64,000 nucleotides of DNA from Clostridia bacterium (GCA_017560255.1 JAFYOI010000003.1:61376-125375), one strand, 5' to 3'. Shown: positions 8,677-19,168, counted from the first letter of the stretch. Program-made: numbers and translations. Notes: generated by a model from the sequence alone, not told the origin.

Positions 8677-8958
8677 ATGAGTAGAAGCGCAAAGAAAGGC
8701 TTTTATGTTCAGCCCATTCTCATGAAGAGAATTGAAGAGATGAACGAAAAAGGCGAGAAAAGAGTCGTAAAGACATGGAGTCGCAGCTCAACGATTTACC
8801 CGAATTTCGTAGGCCACACAATCGCGGTACACGATGGTCGCAAGCACGTTCCTGTATACGTTACAGAGGATATGATTGGACATAAACTCGGTGAATTCGT
8901 TTTGACCAGAACTTTTAAGGGACACGCAGGTTCCAAAACTTCAAACAACGGTAAGTAA
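8677..8958 (+). CDS. rpsS: 30S ribosomal protein S19
   Basis: This 93-residue S19 forms part of the 30S head with S13. The signature [29 protein letters not shown] is present, followed by [13 protein letters not shown]. It lies 24 bp after rplB and 27 bp before rplV. Confidence 0.98.
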   Translation: MSRSAKKGFYVQPILMKRIEEMNEKGEKRVVKTWSRSSTIYPNFVGHTIAVHDGRKHVPVYVTEDMIGHKLGEFVLTRTFKGHAGSKTSNNGK

Positions 8959-8985
8959 TAGCAAGGCGAAAGGAGATTGAATTTC

Positions 8986-9321
8986 ATGGAAGCAAAAGCT
9001 AGTGCAACAAATTTAAGAATTTCGCCGCGTAAGGTTAAGATTGTGCTCGATTTGATCCGCAATCAACCCGCTGATAAGGCAATGGCTATACTTGAATATA
9101 CTCCCAAGGCTGCTTGTGAGTACGTTATCAAGTTGTTGAAGTCAGCTATGGCGAATGCAGAAAACAACTACAACATGGACCCCAGCAGACTTTACGTTGC
9201 TGAGTGCCACGTTGGCCCCGGCCCGATTCTCAAGCGTATGCGTCCGAGAGCACAGGGTCGTGCATACAGAATCTATAAGAGAACATCTCATATCACGCTT
9301 GTCCTTAAGGAAAGCGAATAA
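8986..9321 (+). CDS. rplV: 50S ribosomal protein L22
   Basis: A 111-residue L22 whose hairpin loop lines the exit tunnel (site of macrolide-resistance mutations in this family). I chose the ATG at 8986 because AAAGGAG ends 10 bases before it; a longer reading from TTG 8977 overlaps that site. The body starts [18 protein letters not shown], and the loop region is [18 protein letters not shown]. Confidence 0.97.
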   Translation: MEAKASATNLRISPRKVKIVLDLIRNQPADKAMAILEYTPKAACEYVIKLLKSAMANAENNYNMDPSRLYVAECHVGPGPILKRMRPRAQGRAYRIYKRTSHITLVLKESE

Positions 9322-9344
9322 TTGCAGGAGGAGGTTGAGAGAAT

Positions 9345-10016
9345 ATGGGACAGAAAGTTAATCCGCACGGTTTACGTGTAGGTGTAATTAAGGATTGGGA
9401 CTCCCGTTGGTACGCTAATTCCAAGGATTTCGGCGATACTCTCGTTGAGGACTACAAAATCCGTAATTTTATTAAAAGCAAACTCTATCTTGCAGGTATT
9501 CCGAAGGTAGAAATCGAAAGAGATGCTAAAAGAGTTCGTATCAACATCTTCTGTGCAAAACCCGGTATGGTTATCGGTAAGGGCGGCGCTGAAATTGAGA
9601 AACTTCGCAAAGAGTGTGAGGACAAAATCGGTAAGACAGTTGTTCTTAACATCGTTGAAGTAAAGCGCCCCGACCTCAACGCACAACTTGTTGCTGAGAA
9701 CATTGCATCCCAGCTCGAAAGACGTGTATCCTTCCGCCGTGCTCTTAAGCAGTCTATCGGCAGAACAATGAAGGAAGGCGCTAAGGGTATCAAAACTCAG
9801 GTTTCCGGCCGTCTCGGCGGTGCAGAAATCGCTCGTACAGAGCAGTATCACGAGGGTACAATTCCGCTTCAGACAATCAGAGCGGATATCGATTATGGCT
9901 TTGCAGAGGCAAGCACAACTTACGGCCGTCTTGGTGTAAAGGTTTGGATCTATAAAGGCGAGGTTCTTTATGATAACTCCAACAACAAGCCCCGTAGGAA
10001 AGGGGGAGCAAAATAA
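9345..10016 (+). CDS. rpsC: 30S ribosomal protein S3
   Basis: This 223-residue S3 lies at the mRNA entry channel. It begins [14 protein letters not shown] and contains a type II KH domain with the GKGG loop ([14 protein letters not shown] at about residues 76-90). The stop codon overlaps the next ATG by one base (TAATG), coupling it to rplP. Confidence 0.98.
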   Translation: MGQKVNPHGLRVGVIKDWDSRWYANSKDFGDTLVEDYKIRNFIKSKLYLAGIPKVEIERDAKRVRINIFCAKPGMVIGKGGAEIEKLRKECEDKIGKTVVLNIVEVKRPDLNAQLVAENIASQLERRVSFRRALKQSIGRTMKEGAKGIKTQVSGRLGGAEIARTEQYHEGTIPLQTIRADIDYGFAEASTTYGRLGVKVWIYKGEVLYDNSNNKPRRKGGAK

Positions 10017-10453
10017 TGTTACTTCCGAAGAGAGTTAAGTACCGTAGAGTACACAGAGGCCGCCTTAAGGGTAAGGCAACAAGAGGTAATATGATTAGCC
10101 ACGGCCAGTTCGGTCTTCAGGCTCTTGAGCCGGCTTGGATCACTTCCAACCAGATCGAGGCTGCCCGTATCGCTATGACACGTTACATTAAGCGTGGTGG
10201 TCAGGTTTGGATCAAAATCTTCCCTGACAAGCCGATCACAGAGAAACCCGCTGAGACTCGAATGGGTTCCGGTAAAGGTTCTCCTGAGTACTGGGTAGCA
10301 GTAGTTAAGCCCGGTAGAATTATGTTTGAAATCGCAGGTGTAGATGAATCCCTTGCGAGAGAAGCTATGCGTCTTGCTGCTAACAAACTTCCGATCAAGT
10401 GTAAGTTTGTTACTAAGGAAGATCAGCAGGCAGAGATGGGTGGTGAGCAGTAA
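10016..10453 (+). CDS. rplP: 50S ribosomal protein L16
   Basis: A 145-residue L16 contacting the A-site tRNA elbow and needed for late 50S assembly. It shows [10 protein letters not shown], the GLQALEP turn and [16 protein letters not shown]. It is joined to both neighbours by single-base TAATG overlaps. Confidence 0.98.
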   Translation: MLLPKRVKYRRVHRGRLKGKATRGNMISHGQFGLQALEPAWITSNQIEAARIAMTRYIKRGGQVWIKIFPDKPITEKPAETRMGSGKGSPEYWVAVVKPGRIMFEIAGVDESLAREAMRLAANKLPIKCKFVTKEDQQAEMGGEQ

Positions 10454-10656
10454 TGCAAGCAAATGAAATCAGAAAAATGACATTGACCGAAATGGACGAA
10501 AAGCTTGCGGAGCTTAAAGACGAGCTTTTCAAACTGCGTTTCCAACAGGCTATCAATCAGCTCGAAAATCCCATGAGAATTAAGGCTGTTAAGAAGGACA
10601 TCGCTAGAATCAAGACAGTTCAGCGTCAGCTCCAGCTTGAAAACGCCAATTCATAA
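10453..10656 (+). CDS. rpmC: 50S ribosomal protein L29
   Basis: This 67-residue helical-hairpin protein is located near the tunnel exit beside L23. The family pattern [27 protein letters not shown] is followed by a second helix ending TVQRQLQLE. The start overlaps the rplP stop by one base. Confidence 0.97.
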   Translation: MQANEIRKMTLTEMDEKLAELKDELFKLRFQQAINQLENPMRIKAVKKDIARIKTVQRQLQLENANS

Positions 10657-10674
10657 GAAAGGGAGGGCTAAACG

Positions 10675-10929
10675 ATGGAAAGAAATCTTAGAAAAACACG
10701 TACAGGTTTGGTAACCAGCAACAAGATGGATAAGACTGTCGTTGTTTCCGTAAAGGACAGAGTAAGACATCCGCTTTACAAGAAGATTATCAACCGTACA
10801 GTTAAGTTCAAGGCACACGACGAGAATAACGAGTGTAATATCGGCGACCGTGTACTTTTGATGGAAACCCGCCCGTTGTCCAAGGACAAGAGATGGCGTG
10901 TAGTTGAAATTATAGAGAAGGCAAAATAA
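10675..10929 (+). CDS. rpsQ: 30S ribosomal protein S17
   Basis: An 84-residue OB-fold protein binding the 5' domain of 16S rRNA. Recognisable by [19 protein letters not shown], the HPLYKK turn, and [14 protein letters not shown] near the end. GGGAGG lies 9 bases before the ATG. Confidence 0.98.
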   Translation: MERNLRKTRTGLVTSNKMDKTVVVSVKDRVRHPLYKKIINRTVKFKAHDENNECNIGDRVLLMETRPLSKDKRWRVVEIIEKAK

Positions 10930-10951
10930 GCCTTAGAAGGGGGAAATCACT

Positions 10952-11320
10952 GTGATACAGCAACAGACTTACCTCAAGGTTGCCGATAATACGGGTGCAA
11001 AGGAACTTATGTGTATCCGCGTGCTCGGTGGCACTGGTAGAAGGTATGCCCGCATTGGTGATGTTGTAGTTGCTTCTGTTAAGAAGGCAGCACCCGGCGG
11101 CGTTGTTAAAAAGGGTGACGTTGTTAAGGCGGTTGTCGTTCGTACAAAACGCGAAATCCGCAGAGCAGACGGAACCTATATCAGATTCGATGAGAATGCG
11201 GCTGTAATAATCAAGGAAGATAAGAATCCGAGAGGTACCCGTATTTTTGGACCGGTAGCAAGAGAACTTCGTGAGAAAGATTATATGAAGATTCTCAGTC
11301 TTGCTCCGGAAGTCCTTTAA
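10952..11320 (+). CDS. rplN: 50S ribosomal protein L14
   Basis: This 122-residue L14 lies at the subunit interface. It begins [18 protein letters not shown] from a GTG start with GGGGGA upstream, and contains [15 protein letters not shown] and [12 protein letters not shown]. The length matches the family exactly. Confidence 0.98.
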   Translation: MIQQQTYLKVADNTGAKELMCIRVLGGTGRRYARIGDVVVASVKKAAPGGVVKKGDVVKAVVVRTKREIRRADGTYIRFDENAAVIIKEDKNPRGTRIFGPVARELREKDYMKILSLAPEVL

Positions 11321-11337
11321 TGGGGAGGTACAGCACT

Positions 11338-11664
11338 ATGAGTAACAAAGTTCACGTAAAATCAGGCGATCTTGTTCAGGTTATCAACGGTAAAGACCGT
11401 GGCGCAAGAGGCAAGGTTATCGCTGTAAGCCCCGCAGAGGGTAAAGTAATCGTTGAGGGCGTTAACAAAGTTACAAAGCACGTTAAACCGCGTAGAGCAG
11501 GTGAAGCAGGCGGCAGAATCGCTGCTGAGAGCGCTTTGTACGCTTGTAAGGTTCAGGTTGTTTGTCCCAAGTGCGACAGAGCAACAAGAACAGGTAACGT
11601 TATCAACAAAGACGGCAAAAAAGTTCGCGTTTGTAAGCACAGCGACTGTAAAGCCGAGTTTTAA
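11338..11664 (+). CDS. rplX: 50S ribosomal protein L24 (zinc-ribbon tail)
   Basis: A 108-residue L24 with a KOW domain at the N-terminus (GDLVQVINGKDRGARGKVI). The C-terminus adds CPKC and CKHSDC, four cysteines that look like a zinc ribbon, as in many clostridial L24 proteins. I chose the ATG at 11338, which has GGGGAGG 9 bases upstream; the ATG at 11320 overlaps the rplN stop and precedes the RBS. Confidence 0.97.
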   Translation: MSNKVHVKSGDLVQVINGKDRGARGKVIAVSPAEGKVIVEGVNKVTKHVKPRRAGEAGGRIAAESALYACKVQVVCPKCDRATRTGNVINKDGKKVRVCKHSDCKAEF

Positions 11665-11683
11665 GTAAGGGAGGAAACATAAC

Positions 11684-12223
11684 ATGGCAAGGCTTAAGGA
11701 AACTTATAAGTCCGAAGTAGCACCTGCATTGATGAAGAAGTTTGAGTATTCAAGCGTTATGCAAATCCCGAAGGTTGACAAGGTTGTAATCAACGTTGGC
11801 TGCGGCGACGCAAGGGAAAATCCGAAGGTTGTAGACGCTATCATCTCTGACCTTGCTCAGATCACAGGCCAGAAGCCTGTTACCTGTAAGGCTAAGAAAT
11901 CCGTAGCAAACTTCAAACTTCGTGAAGGCATGGTTATCGGTGTAAAGGTAACACTCAGAGGAGAGAAGATGTACGAGTTCCTCGACAGACTCTTCAATCT
12001 CGCTCTTCCCAGAGTTAGAGACTTCAGGGGCATCAATCCCAATTCCTTCGACGGAAGAGGTAACTACAATATGGGCGTTAAAGAACAGCTCATATTCCCT
12101 GAAATCGATTACGATAAGATCGACAAGGTTCGTGGTATGGACATTTGTATCGTTACAACTGCTAATACCGACGAAGAAGCAAGAGAGTTGCTCACACAGA
12201 TGGGCGCTCCGTTCGAAAAGTAA
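11684..12223 (+). CDS. rplE: 50S ribosomal protein L5
   Basis: This 179-residue L5 binds 5S rRNA and P-site tRNA in the central protuberance. It shows the [16 protein letters not shown] strand, the [23 protein letters not shown] segment and [30 protein letters not shown]. Length and position after rplX are standard. Confidence 0.98.
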   Translation: MARLKETYKSEVAPALMKKFEYSSVMQIPKVDKVVINVGCGDARENPKVVDAIISDLAQITGQKPVTCKAKKSVANFKLREGMVIGVKVTLRGEKMYEFLDRLFNLALPRVRDFRGINPNSFDGRGNYNMGVKEQLIFPEIDYDKIDKVRGMDICIVTTANTDEEARELLTQMGAPFEK

Positions 12224-12235
12224 GGAGGTATAGTT

Positions 12236-12421
12236 GTGGCCAAGACATCAATGAAGGTAAAGCAGAGCAGACCTGCTAAGTTCTCTACAAGAGCTTATAA
12301 CAGATGTAAGATCTGCGGTAGGCCGCACGCCTACCTTCGTAAGTACGGCATCTGCCGTGTTTGCTTCCGTGAACTCGCTCACAAGGGCCAGATTCCGGGA
12401 GTTAAAAAGGCTAGCTGGTAA
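12236..12421 (+). CDS. rpsZ: 30S ribosomal protein S14, zinc (type Z) form
   Basis: At 61 residues this is the short zinc-binding S14, with CKIC (about residue 24) and CRVC (about residue 39) as the ligands. It starts at a GTG with AAGGAGG upstream. The RLH-like end [11 protein letters not shown] is the canonical C-terminus. Zinc-independent paralogues, if any, lie outside the window. Confidence 0.97.
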   Translation: MAKTSMKVKQSRPAKFSTRAYNRCKICGRPHAYLRKYGICRVCFRELAHKGQIPGVKKASW

Positions 12422-12448
12422 GGCAATCGCATAAAGGAGGTTTACGGC

Positions 12449-12853
12449 ATGCAAATTACAGATTCCATCGCCGATATGCTGACGAGAATACGTAATGCTA
12501 ACTCGGCTAAGCACGATTCGGTAGATGTTCCTGCATCTAACATTAAAAAATCAATCGCACAGATTCTTTTGGATGAAGGTTACATCAAGAGCTTCCAGAT
12601 CATTGAAGACGGTAAGCAGGGTGTAATCCGCATCGCTCTCAAATACAGACCCGGTAAGGGCAAAACGCAGGTTATCACAGGTCTTAGAAGAGTTTCTAAG
12701 CCCGGCTTGCGTATCTACACAGACGTAGAGAATATGCCCAAGGTTATGAAGGGACTCGGTATCGCAATCCTTTCCACATCCAAAGGCATTATGACAGACA
12801 GACAGGCTCGCAAAGAAAACGTTGGCGGCGAAGTCTTAGCGTTCATTTGGTAA
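12449..12853 (+). CDS. rpsH: 30S ribosomal protein S8
   Basis: A 134-residue S8 binding 16S rRNA helix 21. It begins [18 protein letters not shown] and ends [19 protein letters not shown], both strong family signatures. In E. coli S8 autoregulates the spc operon; no equivalent site was identified here. Confidence 0.98.
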   Translation: MQITDSIADMLTRIRNANSAKHDSVDVPASNIKKSIAQILLDEGYIKSFQIIEDGKQGVIRIALKYRPGKGKTQVITGLRRVSKPGLRIYTDVENMPKVMKGLGIAILSTSKGIMTDRQARKENVGGEVLAFIW

Positions 12854-12867
12854 GGGGGTACGTGTAA

Positions 12868-13413
12868 ATGTCAAGAATAGGCAGAAAGCCGGTTGAAATT
12901 CCTGCTGGCGTAACAGTCGACGTTGACGGAAGCACAGTTACTGTAAAGGGTCCGAAGGGCACTCTTACCCAGACCTTTAAGTCCGTACTCGACATTAAGG
13001 TTGAGGGCGCAGTAGTTACTGTTACCCGTCCGAATGACGAAAAAGAAAACAGAGCACTCCATGGCCTCACAAGAACACTCATCGCTAATATGGTTGAGGG
13101 TGTTTCCAAGGGCTACACTAAGGAACTCGAAGTAAACGGTGTTGGTTACCGTGTTGCTAAGCAGGGCAAGGACCTCGTAATGAACCTTGGCTTCTCTCAT
13201 CAGGTAATCATGGCGGAGCCGGATGGTATCACATTCGAAACTCCCAACCCGAACAAAATCATCGTATCGGGCGCAGACAAACAGCAGGTTGGTCAGATCG
13301 CTGCTGAGATTCGTGGTAAGCGTCCGCCTGAGCCGTACAAGGGCAAGGGAATCAAGTACACCGACGAGCAGATCCGCCGTAAGGAAGGAAAAGCCGGTAA
13401 GGGTAAGAAGTAA
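12868..13413 (+). CDS. rplF: 50S ribosomal protein L6
   Basis: This 181-residue L6 consists of two similar domains. It starts [15 protein letters not shown] and has the C-terminal [16 protein letters not shown] signature. It sits near the GTPase-associated region of the 50S. GGGGG precedes the ATG. Confidence 0.98.
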   Translation: MSRIGRKPVEIPAGVTVDVDGSTVTVKGPKGTLTQTFKSVLDIKVEGAVVTVTRPNDEKENRALHGLTRTLIANMVEGVSKGYTKELEVNGVGYRVAKQGKDLVMNLGFSHQVIMAEPDGITFETPNPNKIIVSGADKQQVGQIAAEIRGKRPPEPYKGKGIKYTDEQIRRKEGKAGKGKK

Positions 13414-13431
13414 TTAAAGGAGTGAAACGCA

Positions 13432-13791
13432 ATGGTAAGTAAGCCCGATAGCAAGAAAGCAAGGCTTAACAGACATAAAAGAGTGCGTGGCAAGGTTAAG
13501 GGCACTGCACAGCGTCCACGCCTTAACGTTTTCCGTTCATTGAGCCACATCTACGCTCAGATCATTGATGACGTAGCAGGTGTAACACTCGCAAGCGCAT
13601 CAACCGTTGAGAAGGATTTCAACGAGTATGGCGGAAACAAGGACGCTGCCCGCAAGGTCGGTAAACTTGTAGCAGAACGTGCCGCTGCAAAGGGAATAAC
13701 AGAAGTTGTTTTCGACCGTGGCGGATATATTTATAGCGGCCGTGTCAAGGAACTGGCCGAAGGTGCCCGCGAGGGTGGCCTCAAGTTCTAA
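13432..13791 (+). CDS. rplR: 50S ribosomal protein L18
   Basis: A 119-residue 5S rRNA-binding protein. The basic N-terminus ([16 protein letters not shown]) is followed by [20 protein letters not shown] and ends [32 protein letters not shown] is present upstream. Confidence 0.98.
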   Translation: MVSKPDSKKARLNRHKRVRGKVKGTAQRPRLNVFRSLSHIYAQIIDDVAGVTLASASTVEKDFNEYGGNKDAARKVGKLVAERAAAKGITEVVFDRGGYIYSGRVKELAEGAREGGLKF

Positions 13792-13809
13792 ACGAAGGAG
13801 GAAATACTT

Positions 13810-14313
13810 TTGGCTAACAAATTTGACACAACAACACCCGAATTCACCGAGCGCGTAGTCGCAATTAACCGTGTATCAAAGACAGTTAAGGGTGGTCGTA
13901 TCTTTAAGTTTGCTGCTCTCGTAGTAGTAGGCGATGGTAAGGGCACAGTTGGATTCGGTATGGGTAAATCCGGAGAAGTTCCGGATGCTATTCGTAAGGG
14001 TATCGAAGATGCAAAGAAGAATCTTATCAAGGTTTCTTTGAAGGGTACAACAATCCCCCACGAGATTACCGGTAAGTTCGGCGCAGGCGTAGTTCTCCTC
14101 AAACCGGCAGCACCCGGTACCGGAGTTATCGCAGGCGGCCCCGTACGTGCCGTTCTTGAGTCCGCTGGTATCAAGGACATTCGTACAAAGGCTTTGCGTT
14201 CTAACAACCCGTGCAACGTAGTTAGGGCTACAATCAACGGTCTTGCAAGCCTCAGAAGCGCTCAGGAAGTTGCTGAGATCAGAGGCAAGTCCGTTAAGGA
14301 AATTATAGGTTAG
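13810..14313 (+). CDS. rpsE: 30S ribosomal protein S5
   Basis: This 167-residue S5 is involved in decoding accuracy and mRNA unwinding. It has the double-stranded RNA-binding N-terminal domain ([23 protein letters not shown], then [18 protein letters not shown]) and a ribosomal S5 C-terminal fold. The start is TTG at 13810, 7 bases after GGAGGAAA; no better ATG exists. Confidence 0.97.
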   Translation: MANKFDTTTPEFTERVVAINRVSKTVKGGRIFKFAALVVVGDGKGTVGFGMGKSGEVPDAIRKGIEDAKKNLIKVSLKGTTIPHEITGKFGAGVVLLKPAAPGTGVIAGGPVRAVLESAGIKDIRTKALRSNNPCNVVRATINGLASLRSAQEVAEIRGKSVKEIIG

Positions 14314-14326
14314 GAGAGTGGCTCAA

Positions 14327-14506
14327 ATGGCAAATGTAAATGTAAAACTTACAAAGAGTTTGATTGGTTGCAAGAAGGACCAGATAGCCACAGCAAATTC
14401 CCTCGGCTTGCGTAAGATCGGCGACGCTTCCGTTCAGCCGAATAACCCGCAGACACAGGGCAAAATCAAAAAGATTAAACACTTGATAGAGGTAACCGAA
14501 GCATAG
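14327..14506 (+). CDS. rpmD: 50S ribosomal protein L30
   Basis: A 59-residue L30 with VKLTKSLIGCKKDQIATANSLGLRKI, the family core. I chose the ATG at 14327 because GGAGAG (14313-14318) is correctly spaced from it; the in-frame GTG at 14318 overlaps that site. Confidence 0.96.
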   Translation: MANVNVKLTKSLIGCKKDQIATANSLGLRKIGDASVQPNNPQTQGKIKKIKHLIEVTEA

Positions 14507-14526
14507 TGTAGGGAGGTGCGACAGAT

Positions 14527-14973
14527 ATGAAATTGCATGAACTTTCTCCTGCTGCCGGCTCCTCTAAGGAGCGTAAGCGTATCGGCAGAGGAACTGCATC
14601 CGGACAGGGTAAAACAGCTGGTAAGGGCCACAAGGGTCAGAAAGCCAGAGCAGGTCGCGGTATGCGAGTAGGTTTTGAAGGTGGACAGATGCCGCTTCAG
14701 AGAAGAATTCCGAAGAGAGGCTTCAACAACATCTTCGCAACTGAATACGCAATTGTTAACCTCGCTTCTCTCGAAGAGAAGTTCGACAATAACGCAGTTG
14801 TTGATGCTCAGGCATTGATCGCTGCAGGCCTTATCAAGAAGGAACTTGACGGCGTTAAGGTTCTCGGTAAGGGCGAATTGACTAAGGCTTTGACCGTTAA
14901 AGCAGCAGCATTTTCCGAGTCTGCTAAGCAGAAGATCGAGGCTGCCGGAGGTAAAGCTGAGGAGGTTAAGTAA
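14527..14973 (+). CDS. rplO: 50S ribosomal protein L15
   Basis: This 148-residue L15 has the glycine- and lysine-rich N-terminal extension ([24 protein letters not shown]) that penetrates the 50S core, and the [18 protein letters not shown] motif. It ends 2 bases before secY, so the two are translationally linked. Confidence 0.97.
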   Translation: MKLHELSPAAGSSKERKRIGRGTASGQGKTAGKGHKGQKARAGRGMRVGFEGGQMPLQRRIPKRGFNNIFATEYAIVNLASLEEKFDNNAVVDAQALIAAGLIKKELDGVKVLGKGELTKALTVKAAAFSESAKQKIEAAGGKAEEVK

Positions 14974-14975
14974 TT

Positions 14976-16289
14976 ATGATTAAGGTATTGAGAAATGCTT
15001 TCAAGATTGCTGATCTCCGTAGTAAGATTTTATTCACTTTATTAATCATTTTAATTTTCAGAGTAGGTTCTGCTATTCCGCTTCCGTTTGTAAATATTGC
15101 AGACGGCCTTAACATTAAGGACGGAACAATCATTTCCTACCTCAGCATGCTCACAGGTGACGCATTCAAATACGGAACAATTTTTGCTCTCGGTATTTCA
15201 CCGTACATCAACTCATCAATTATTATGCAGTTGTTGAGTGTTGCAATCCCGGCACTCGAAAGAATGTCCAAGGAAGGCGAAGAGGGCAGAAAGAAGATCG
15301 GTAAGATCACCCGTTACGTAACTGTATTGCTCGGTCTCTTGCAGGCTACCGCTTACTTCTTCTACTTGAAGAACAGCGGCGGATACCTCGAGATCGGCGG
15401 CAACAGACTTACAGGCGGCGCAATGTTCTTCGCAGCGGTAGTAATCATTCTTATGCTTACCGCAGGTACAGCGCTCATTATGTGGCTCGGCGAGCAGGTT
15501 AATGAAAAGGGTATCGGTAACGGTATCTCCATCATCCTCTTCGCAGGTATCCTCTCCGGCCTCCCCAGCGCAGTAATCAGCATGGGAAGTTCCTTCATCG
15601 AGGGTATCAAAGGTACAGAGGGCTACACACAGTTCCTCTACTTCGTACCGATCGTTCTCGTTATTTTTATTGCCATCATCGGCTTCATCGTTTGGATGGA
15701 TAACGCAGAGCGCAGAATTCCGATCCAGTACGCAAAGAGAGTTGTCGGCAGAAAGGTTTACGGCGGACAGAGCACACATATGCCTATCAAGGTAAATCTC
15801 TCCGGCGTTCTTCCGATCATCTTCGCAAGTTCAATCCTCTCTCTCCCCTCAACAATCACAATGTTCTGGGAGCCGGAAAAGGGAACTTTCTGGGCAGGAT
15901 TCTTCAACTTCTTCAATTCTACAAGTTGGGGATATGCAGTTCTTTATTTTGTACTTATTATCCTCTTTGCTTATTTCTACGCAAGCATTCAGTACAATCC
16001 CATCGAGATGGCAAACAATCTCAGACAGAACAGCGGCGCAATTCCCGGCATCCGTCCCGGCAAGCCCACTTCGGACTACTTCTCAAGAATTTTGTCCAGA
16101 ATGGTATTGCTCGGCGCGTTGCTCCTCAGCGTAATTGCAATTTTGCCGATCGTGTTCTCCTTGATTACAGGCTACAACGTATCACTCGGCGGTACTTCCG
16201 TACTTATCGTAGTTGGTGTTGCGCTTGAAACAGTTAAGGCTATTGAGTCTCAGATGATGATGCGCCATTATAAGGGATTCCTTGATTAA
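14976..16289 (+). CDS. secY: Protein translocase subunit SecY
   Basis: A 437-residue integral membrane protein with ten predicted hydrophobic segments, forming the SecYEG channel. The plug and first-segment region is recognisable (FRVGSAIPLPFV). The cytoplasmic loop RRIPIQYAKRVVGRKVYGGQSTHMPIKVN between segments 6 and 7 is typical of SecA/ribosome contact. It belongs to the spc operon and is the expected size. Confidence 0.98.
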   Translation: MIKVLRNAFKIADLRSKILFTLLIILIFRVGSAIPLPFVNIADGLNIKDGTIISYLSMLTGDAFKYGTIFALGISPYINSSIIMQLLSVAIPALERMSKEGEEGRKKIGKITRYVTVLLGLLQATAYFFYLKNSGGYLEIGGNRLTGGAMFFAAVVIILMLTAGTALIMWLGEQVNEKGIGNGISIILFAGILSGLPSAVISMGSSFIEGIKGTEGYTQFLYFVPIVLVIFIAIIGFIVWMDNAERRIPIQYAKRVVGRKVYGGQSTHMPIKVNLSGVLPIIFASSILSLPSTITMFWEPEKGTFWAGFFNFFNSTSWGYAVLYFVLIILFAYFYASIQYNPIEMANNLRQNSGAIPGIRPGKPTSDYFSRILSRMVLLGALLLSVIAILPIVFSLITGYNVSLGGTSVLIVVGVALETVKAIESQMMMRHYKGFLD

Positions 16290-16304
16290 TCGGAGGCGAA
16301 CGGA

Positions 16305-16937
16305 ATGAAACTTATTCTTTTGGGCGCACCCGGTGCGGGAAAAGGAACACAGGCAGAGTTCATCAGCGAGAAGTACAATATCCCGATGGTTTCCACCGGC
16401 AATATGATTCGTGAAGCGTTGAAGAACGAAACCGAACTTGGTTTGAAGGCGAAATCGTTTATGGATGCGGGTCAACTCGTTCCGGACGAAGTTGTAATCG
16501 GAATCATCAAGGAGCGCCTTGATAACGAAGATTGCAAGAACGGATTTATCCTCGACGGTTTCCCGAGAACTATTCCTCAGGCAGAGGCTCTTGACAAGAT
16601 GGGTATTGAACTTGACAAGGTCGTTGATTTTGAGGTACCCGATGAAGCAATCATCGCAAGAATGAGCGGCAGACGCGTTTGCGGCGCTTGCGGCAGTTCT
16701 TATCATACTCAGTTCAAACGTCCCGAAAAGGATGGCGTTTGTGACAAATGCGGCGCTGAACTCGTTCAGCGTAAAGATGACCACCCCGATACGGTTAAGG
16801 AAAGACTCCGTGTTTACCACGAGCAGACCGAACCGCTCAAGGACTACTATGCAAAGACAGGCAAGTTGAGAATAGTAGACGGTCAGAATGATATTGCTGC
16901 AATTACAAAGGCAACTTTTGCAGCGTTGGAGGACTAA
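16305..16937 (+). CDS. adk: Adenylate kinase (zinc-LID form)
   Basis: This 210-residue enzyme converts ATP and AMP to two ADP in the cytoplasm. The P-loop GAPGAGKGTQ is at residues 7-16, the AMP-binding STGNMIR follows, and LDGFPRT is near residue 85. The LID carries four cysteines (CGAC and CDKC), the structural zinc form common in Gram-positives. It is only 2 bp from map. Confidence 0.98.
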   Translation: MKLILLGAPGAGKGTQAEFISEKYNIPMVSTGNMIREALKNETELGLKAKSFMDAGQLVPDEVVIGIIKERLDNEDCKNGFILDGFPRTIPQAEALDKMGIELDKVVDFEVPDEAIIARMSGRRVCGACGSSYHTQFKRPEKDGVCDKCGAELVQRKDDHPDTVKERLRVYHEQTEPLKDYYAKTGKLRIVDGQNDIAAITKATFAALED

Positions 16938-16939
16938 GC

Positions 16940-17689
16940 ATGATAGTGCTGAAAACCAAAAGAGAACTTGACCTTATGCGTGAAGCGGGTCATATCTCTG
17001 CGGTAGCATTAAAGTTAGCAGGAGAGGCGGTTCAGCCCGGTGTTTCAACCGAGGAGATTGACCGCATAGCCTACGAGTATATAAAGAAGTGCGGTGCAGA
17101 GCCCAACTTCCTCAACTACAACGGCTATCCTGCTACGGCATGCATTTCCATAAACGACGAGGTAATTCATGGCATACCGAGCAAGAAGCGCATCATCAAA
17201 GAGGGCGACCTCGTCAGCATTGATCTGGGCGCACGCATAAACGGTTTTAACGGCGATAACGCGGCAACATTTGCGGCGGGCAGGATCAGCCCGCAAGCGC
17301 AGCGGCTGATGGATACCACCCGTGAGGCTCTTTATGAGGGAATCAGGGCGGCAGTTGCAGGCGGCAGAGTCGGTGATATCGGTGCGGCTGTTCAAGAGTA
17401 TGCTCAAGCAAGGGGCTACAGCGTTGTCCGTGATTTTGTCGGACACGGAATCGGCTCCAAACTTCATGAAGATCCGAGCGTACCTAATTTCGGTATAAGA
17501 AAAAGAGGCGTACGCCTGATGCCCGGTATGACGCTGGCAATCGAGCCGATGATTAACGAGGGCTCGTACGGTGTAAAAACAATGCCGGACGGATGGACTG
17601 TAAAGACGGTTGACGGCAAATTGTCCGCACACTTTGAACACACGGTAGCAATAACGCCCGACGGGCCGGTAATTCTTACCAAGGCGTAG
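16940..17689 (+). CDS. map: Methionine aminopeptidase, type I
   Basis: A 249-residue metallopeptidase removing the initiator methionine. The metal ligands are visible as the Asp of SIDLGA, the Asp of GDNAATF, the His of GHGIG, the Glu of AIEPM and the Glu of FEHTVAI. The N-terminal LMREAGHISAVAL is standard. There is no SH3-like or zinc-finger extension. Confidence 0.97.
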   Translation: MIVLKTKRELDLMREAGHISAVALKLAGEAVQPGVSTEEIDRIAYEYIKKCGAEPNFLNYNGYPATACISINDEVIHGIPSKKRIIKEGDLVSIDLGARINGFNGDNAATFAAGRISPQAQRLMDTTREALYEGIRAAVAGGRVGDIGAAVQEYAQARGYSVVRDFVGHGIGSKLHEDPSVPNFGIRKRGVRLMPGMTLAIEPMINEGSYGVKTMPDGWTVKTVDGKLSAHFEHTVAITPDGPVILTKA

Positions 17690-17698
17690 GAGGAAGTT

Positions 17699-17977
17699 AT
17701 GTATACTGTTGAGCAAGGTCGTGTAGTAAGGTCAAAAGCAGGTCACGATGCGGGAGAGTTTTTCGTTGTGGTCGCTGACGAGGGTAACTTCGTACTGCTG
17801 TGCAACGGCAAGGAAAGAAAACTCGATAGTCCCAAGAGGAAGAACAAGCGGCACGTTGCCGTAACCTCCCAAATACTGTCCGAAACAGAAATGCAAACCG
17901 ATTGTCGGCTGAGGCGCAATTTGAATAAAATCGGCGCGACAGCCAAGGAGGAGCGTAAATGTCCAAACAAGATATGA
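17699..17977 (+). CDS. KOW-domain RNA-binding protein (L14e-like)
   Basis: This small 92-residue basic protein begins with a KOW-type motif, [21 protein letters not shown], and continues [15 protein letters not shown]. Clostridia commonly carry such a gene between map and infA. The role is unproven but RNA or ribosome association is likely. It has a good RBS (AGGAGG) and its last 19 bases overlap infA, so it may control infA translation by coupling. Confidence 0.85.
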   Translation: MYTVEQGRVVRSKAGHDAGEFFVVVADEGNFVLLCNGKERKLDSPKRKNKRHVAVTSQILSETEMQTDCRLRRNLNKIGATAKEERKCPNKI

Positions 17978-18177
17978 TTGAAATTGAAGGTACGGTAGTA
18001 GAGGCTCTGCCTAACGCACAGTTTCAGGTAGAACTTCCCAACGGACACAGGATACTGGCTCATATTTCCGGTAAACTTCGTATGAACTTCATCCGAATTC
18101 TCCCCGGAGATAAGGTAACAGTAGAAATGTCGCCGTACGACCTGACACGTGGCAGAATCACGTGGAGGTCTAAATAA
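17959..18177 (+). CDS. infA: Translation initiation factor IF-1
   Basis: A 72-residue S1/OB-fold protein that blocks the A site during initiation. The sequence [36 protein letters not shown] and [22 protein letters not shown] is almost invariant in the family. It starts inside the end of the KOW gene with GGAGG upstream. Confidence 0.98.
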   Translation: MSKQDMIEIEGTVVEALPNAQFQVELPNGHRILAHISGKLRMNFIRILPGDKVTVEMSPYDLTRGRITWRSK

Positions 18178-18203
18178 CCATTAAGGGTTTTGATTTAAAT
18201 TAA

Positions 18204-18332
<129 letters not shown>

Positions 18333-18358
18333 CTATAATTTGGAGGTGCAACTGACCA

Positions 18359-18727
18359 ATGGCACGTATTTCAGGTGTTGACTTGCCGAGAGATAAGCGA
18401 GTCGAAATCGGTCTTACCTATATCTTCGGTATAGGCAGAAAGACAGCAAGCGATATTATCGCAGCAACAGGAATCAATCCCGACACAAGAGTTAAGGATT
18501 TGACTGAGGACGAAGTATCCAAGTTGCGTGAATATATCGACAAAAACATCACGGTTGAAGGTGACCTTCGCCGTAACACAGCGTTAAACATTAAGAGACT
18601 TGTTGAAATCAATTGTTATCGCGGAATCCGTCATCGTAAAGGCCTCCCCGTAAGAGGTCAGCGTTCTAAGACAAACGCTCGTACACGTAAGGGTCCGAAG
18701 AAGACAATCGCTAACAAGAAGAAGTAA
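18359..18727 (+). CDS. rpsM: 30S ribosomal protein S13
   Basis: A 122-residue S13 contacting P-site tRNA and the 50S. It has [22 protein letters not shown], the H2TH-like middle and [30 protein letters not shown] is 12 bases upstream, slightly long. Confidence 0.98.
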   Translation: MARISGVDLPRDKRVEIGLTYIFGIGRKTASDIIAATGINPDTRVKDLTEDEVSKLREYIDKNITVEGDLRRNTALNIKRLVEINCYRGIRHRKGLPVRGQRSKTNARTRKGPKKTIANKKK

Positions 18728-18745
18728 TCGCAGGAGGTAAAGAAA

Positions 18746-19147
18746 ATGGCCGTAAAGGGTAAGAAAACTACCGCTACACGCAGACGCCGTGAGCGTAAGA
18801 ACATCGACCGTGGTGCAGCCCATATTCAGTCAACCTTTAACAACACAATTGTTACGATTACTGATACACAGGGTAATGCAATTTCTTGGGCAAGCGCAGG
18901 CGAAATGGGCTTCCGCGGTTCAAGAAAATCCACACCTTTTGCTGCTCAGACCGCTGCTGAGACTGCTGCAAAAGCAGCTATGGAGCACGGCTTGAAGACA
19001 GTAGAAGTTTATGTAAAGGGACCGGGTGCAGGCCGTGAGGCTGCAATCAGAGCGTTGCAGACCGCAGGACTCGAGATCGTTCTTATCAAGGACGTAACAC
19101 CGATTCCGCACAATGGCTGCCGTCCGCCGAAAAGAAGACGTGTATAA
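18746..19147 (+). CDS. rpsK: 30S ribosomal protein S11
   Basis: This 133-residue S11 forms the platform with S18 and S21. Family blocks [30 protein letters not shown] and the C-terminal [20 protein letters not shown] are present. Confidence 0.98.
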   Translation: MAVKGKKTTATRRRRERKNIDRGAAHIQSTFNNTIVTITDTQGNAISWASAGEMGFRGSRKSTPFAAQTAAETAAKAAMEHGLKTVEVYVKGPGAGREAAIRALQTAGLEIVLIKDVTPIPHNGCRPPKRRRV

Positions 19148-19168
19148 TTTTTTGGAGGTGAACTGAAA

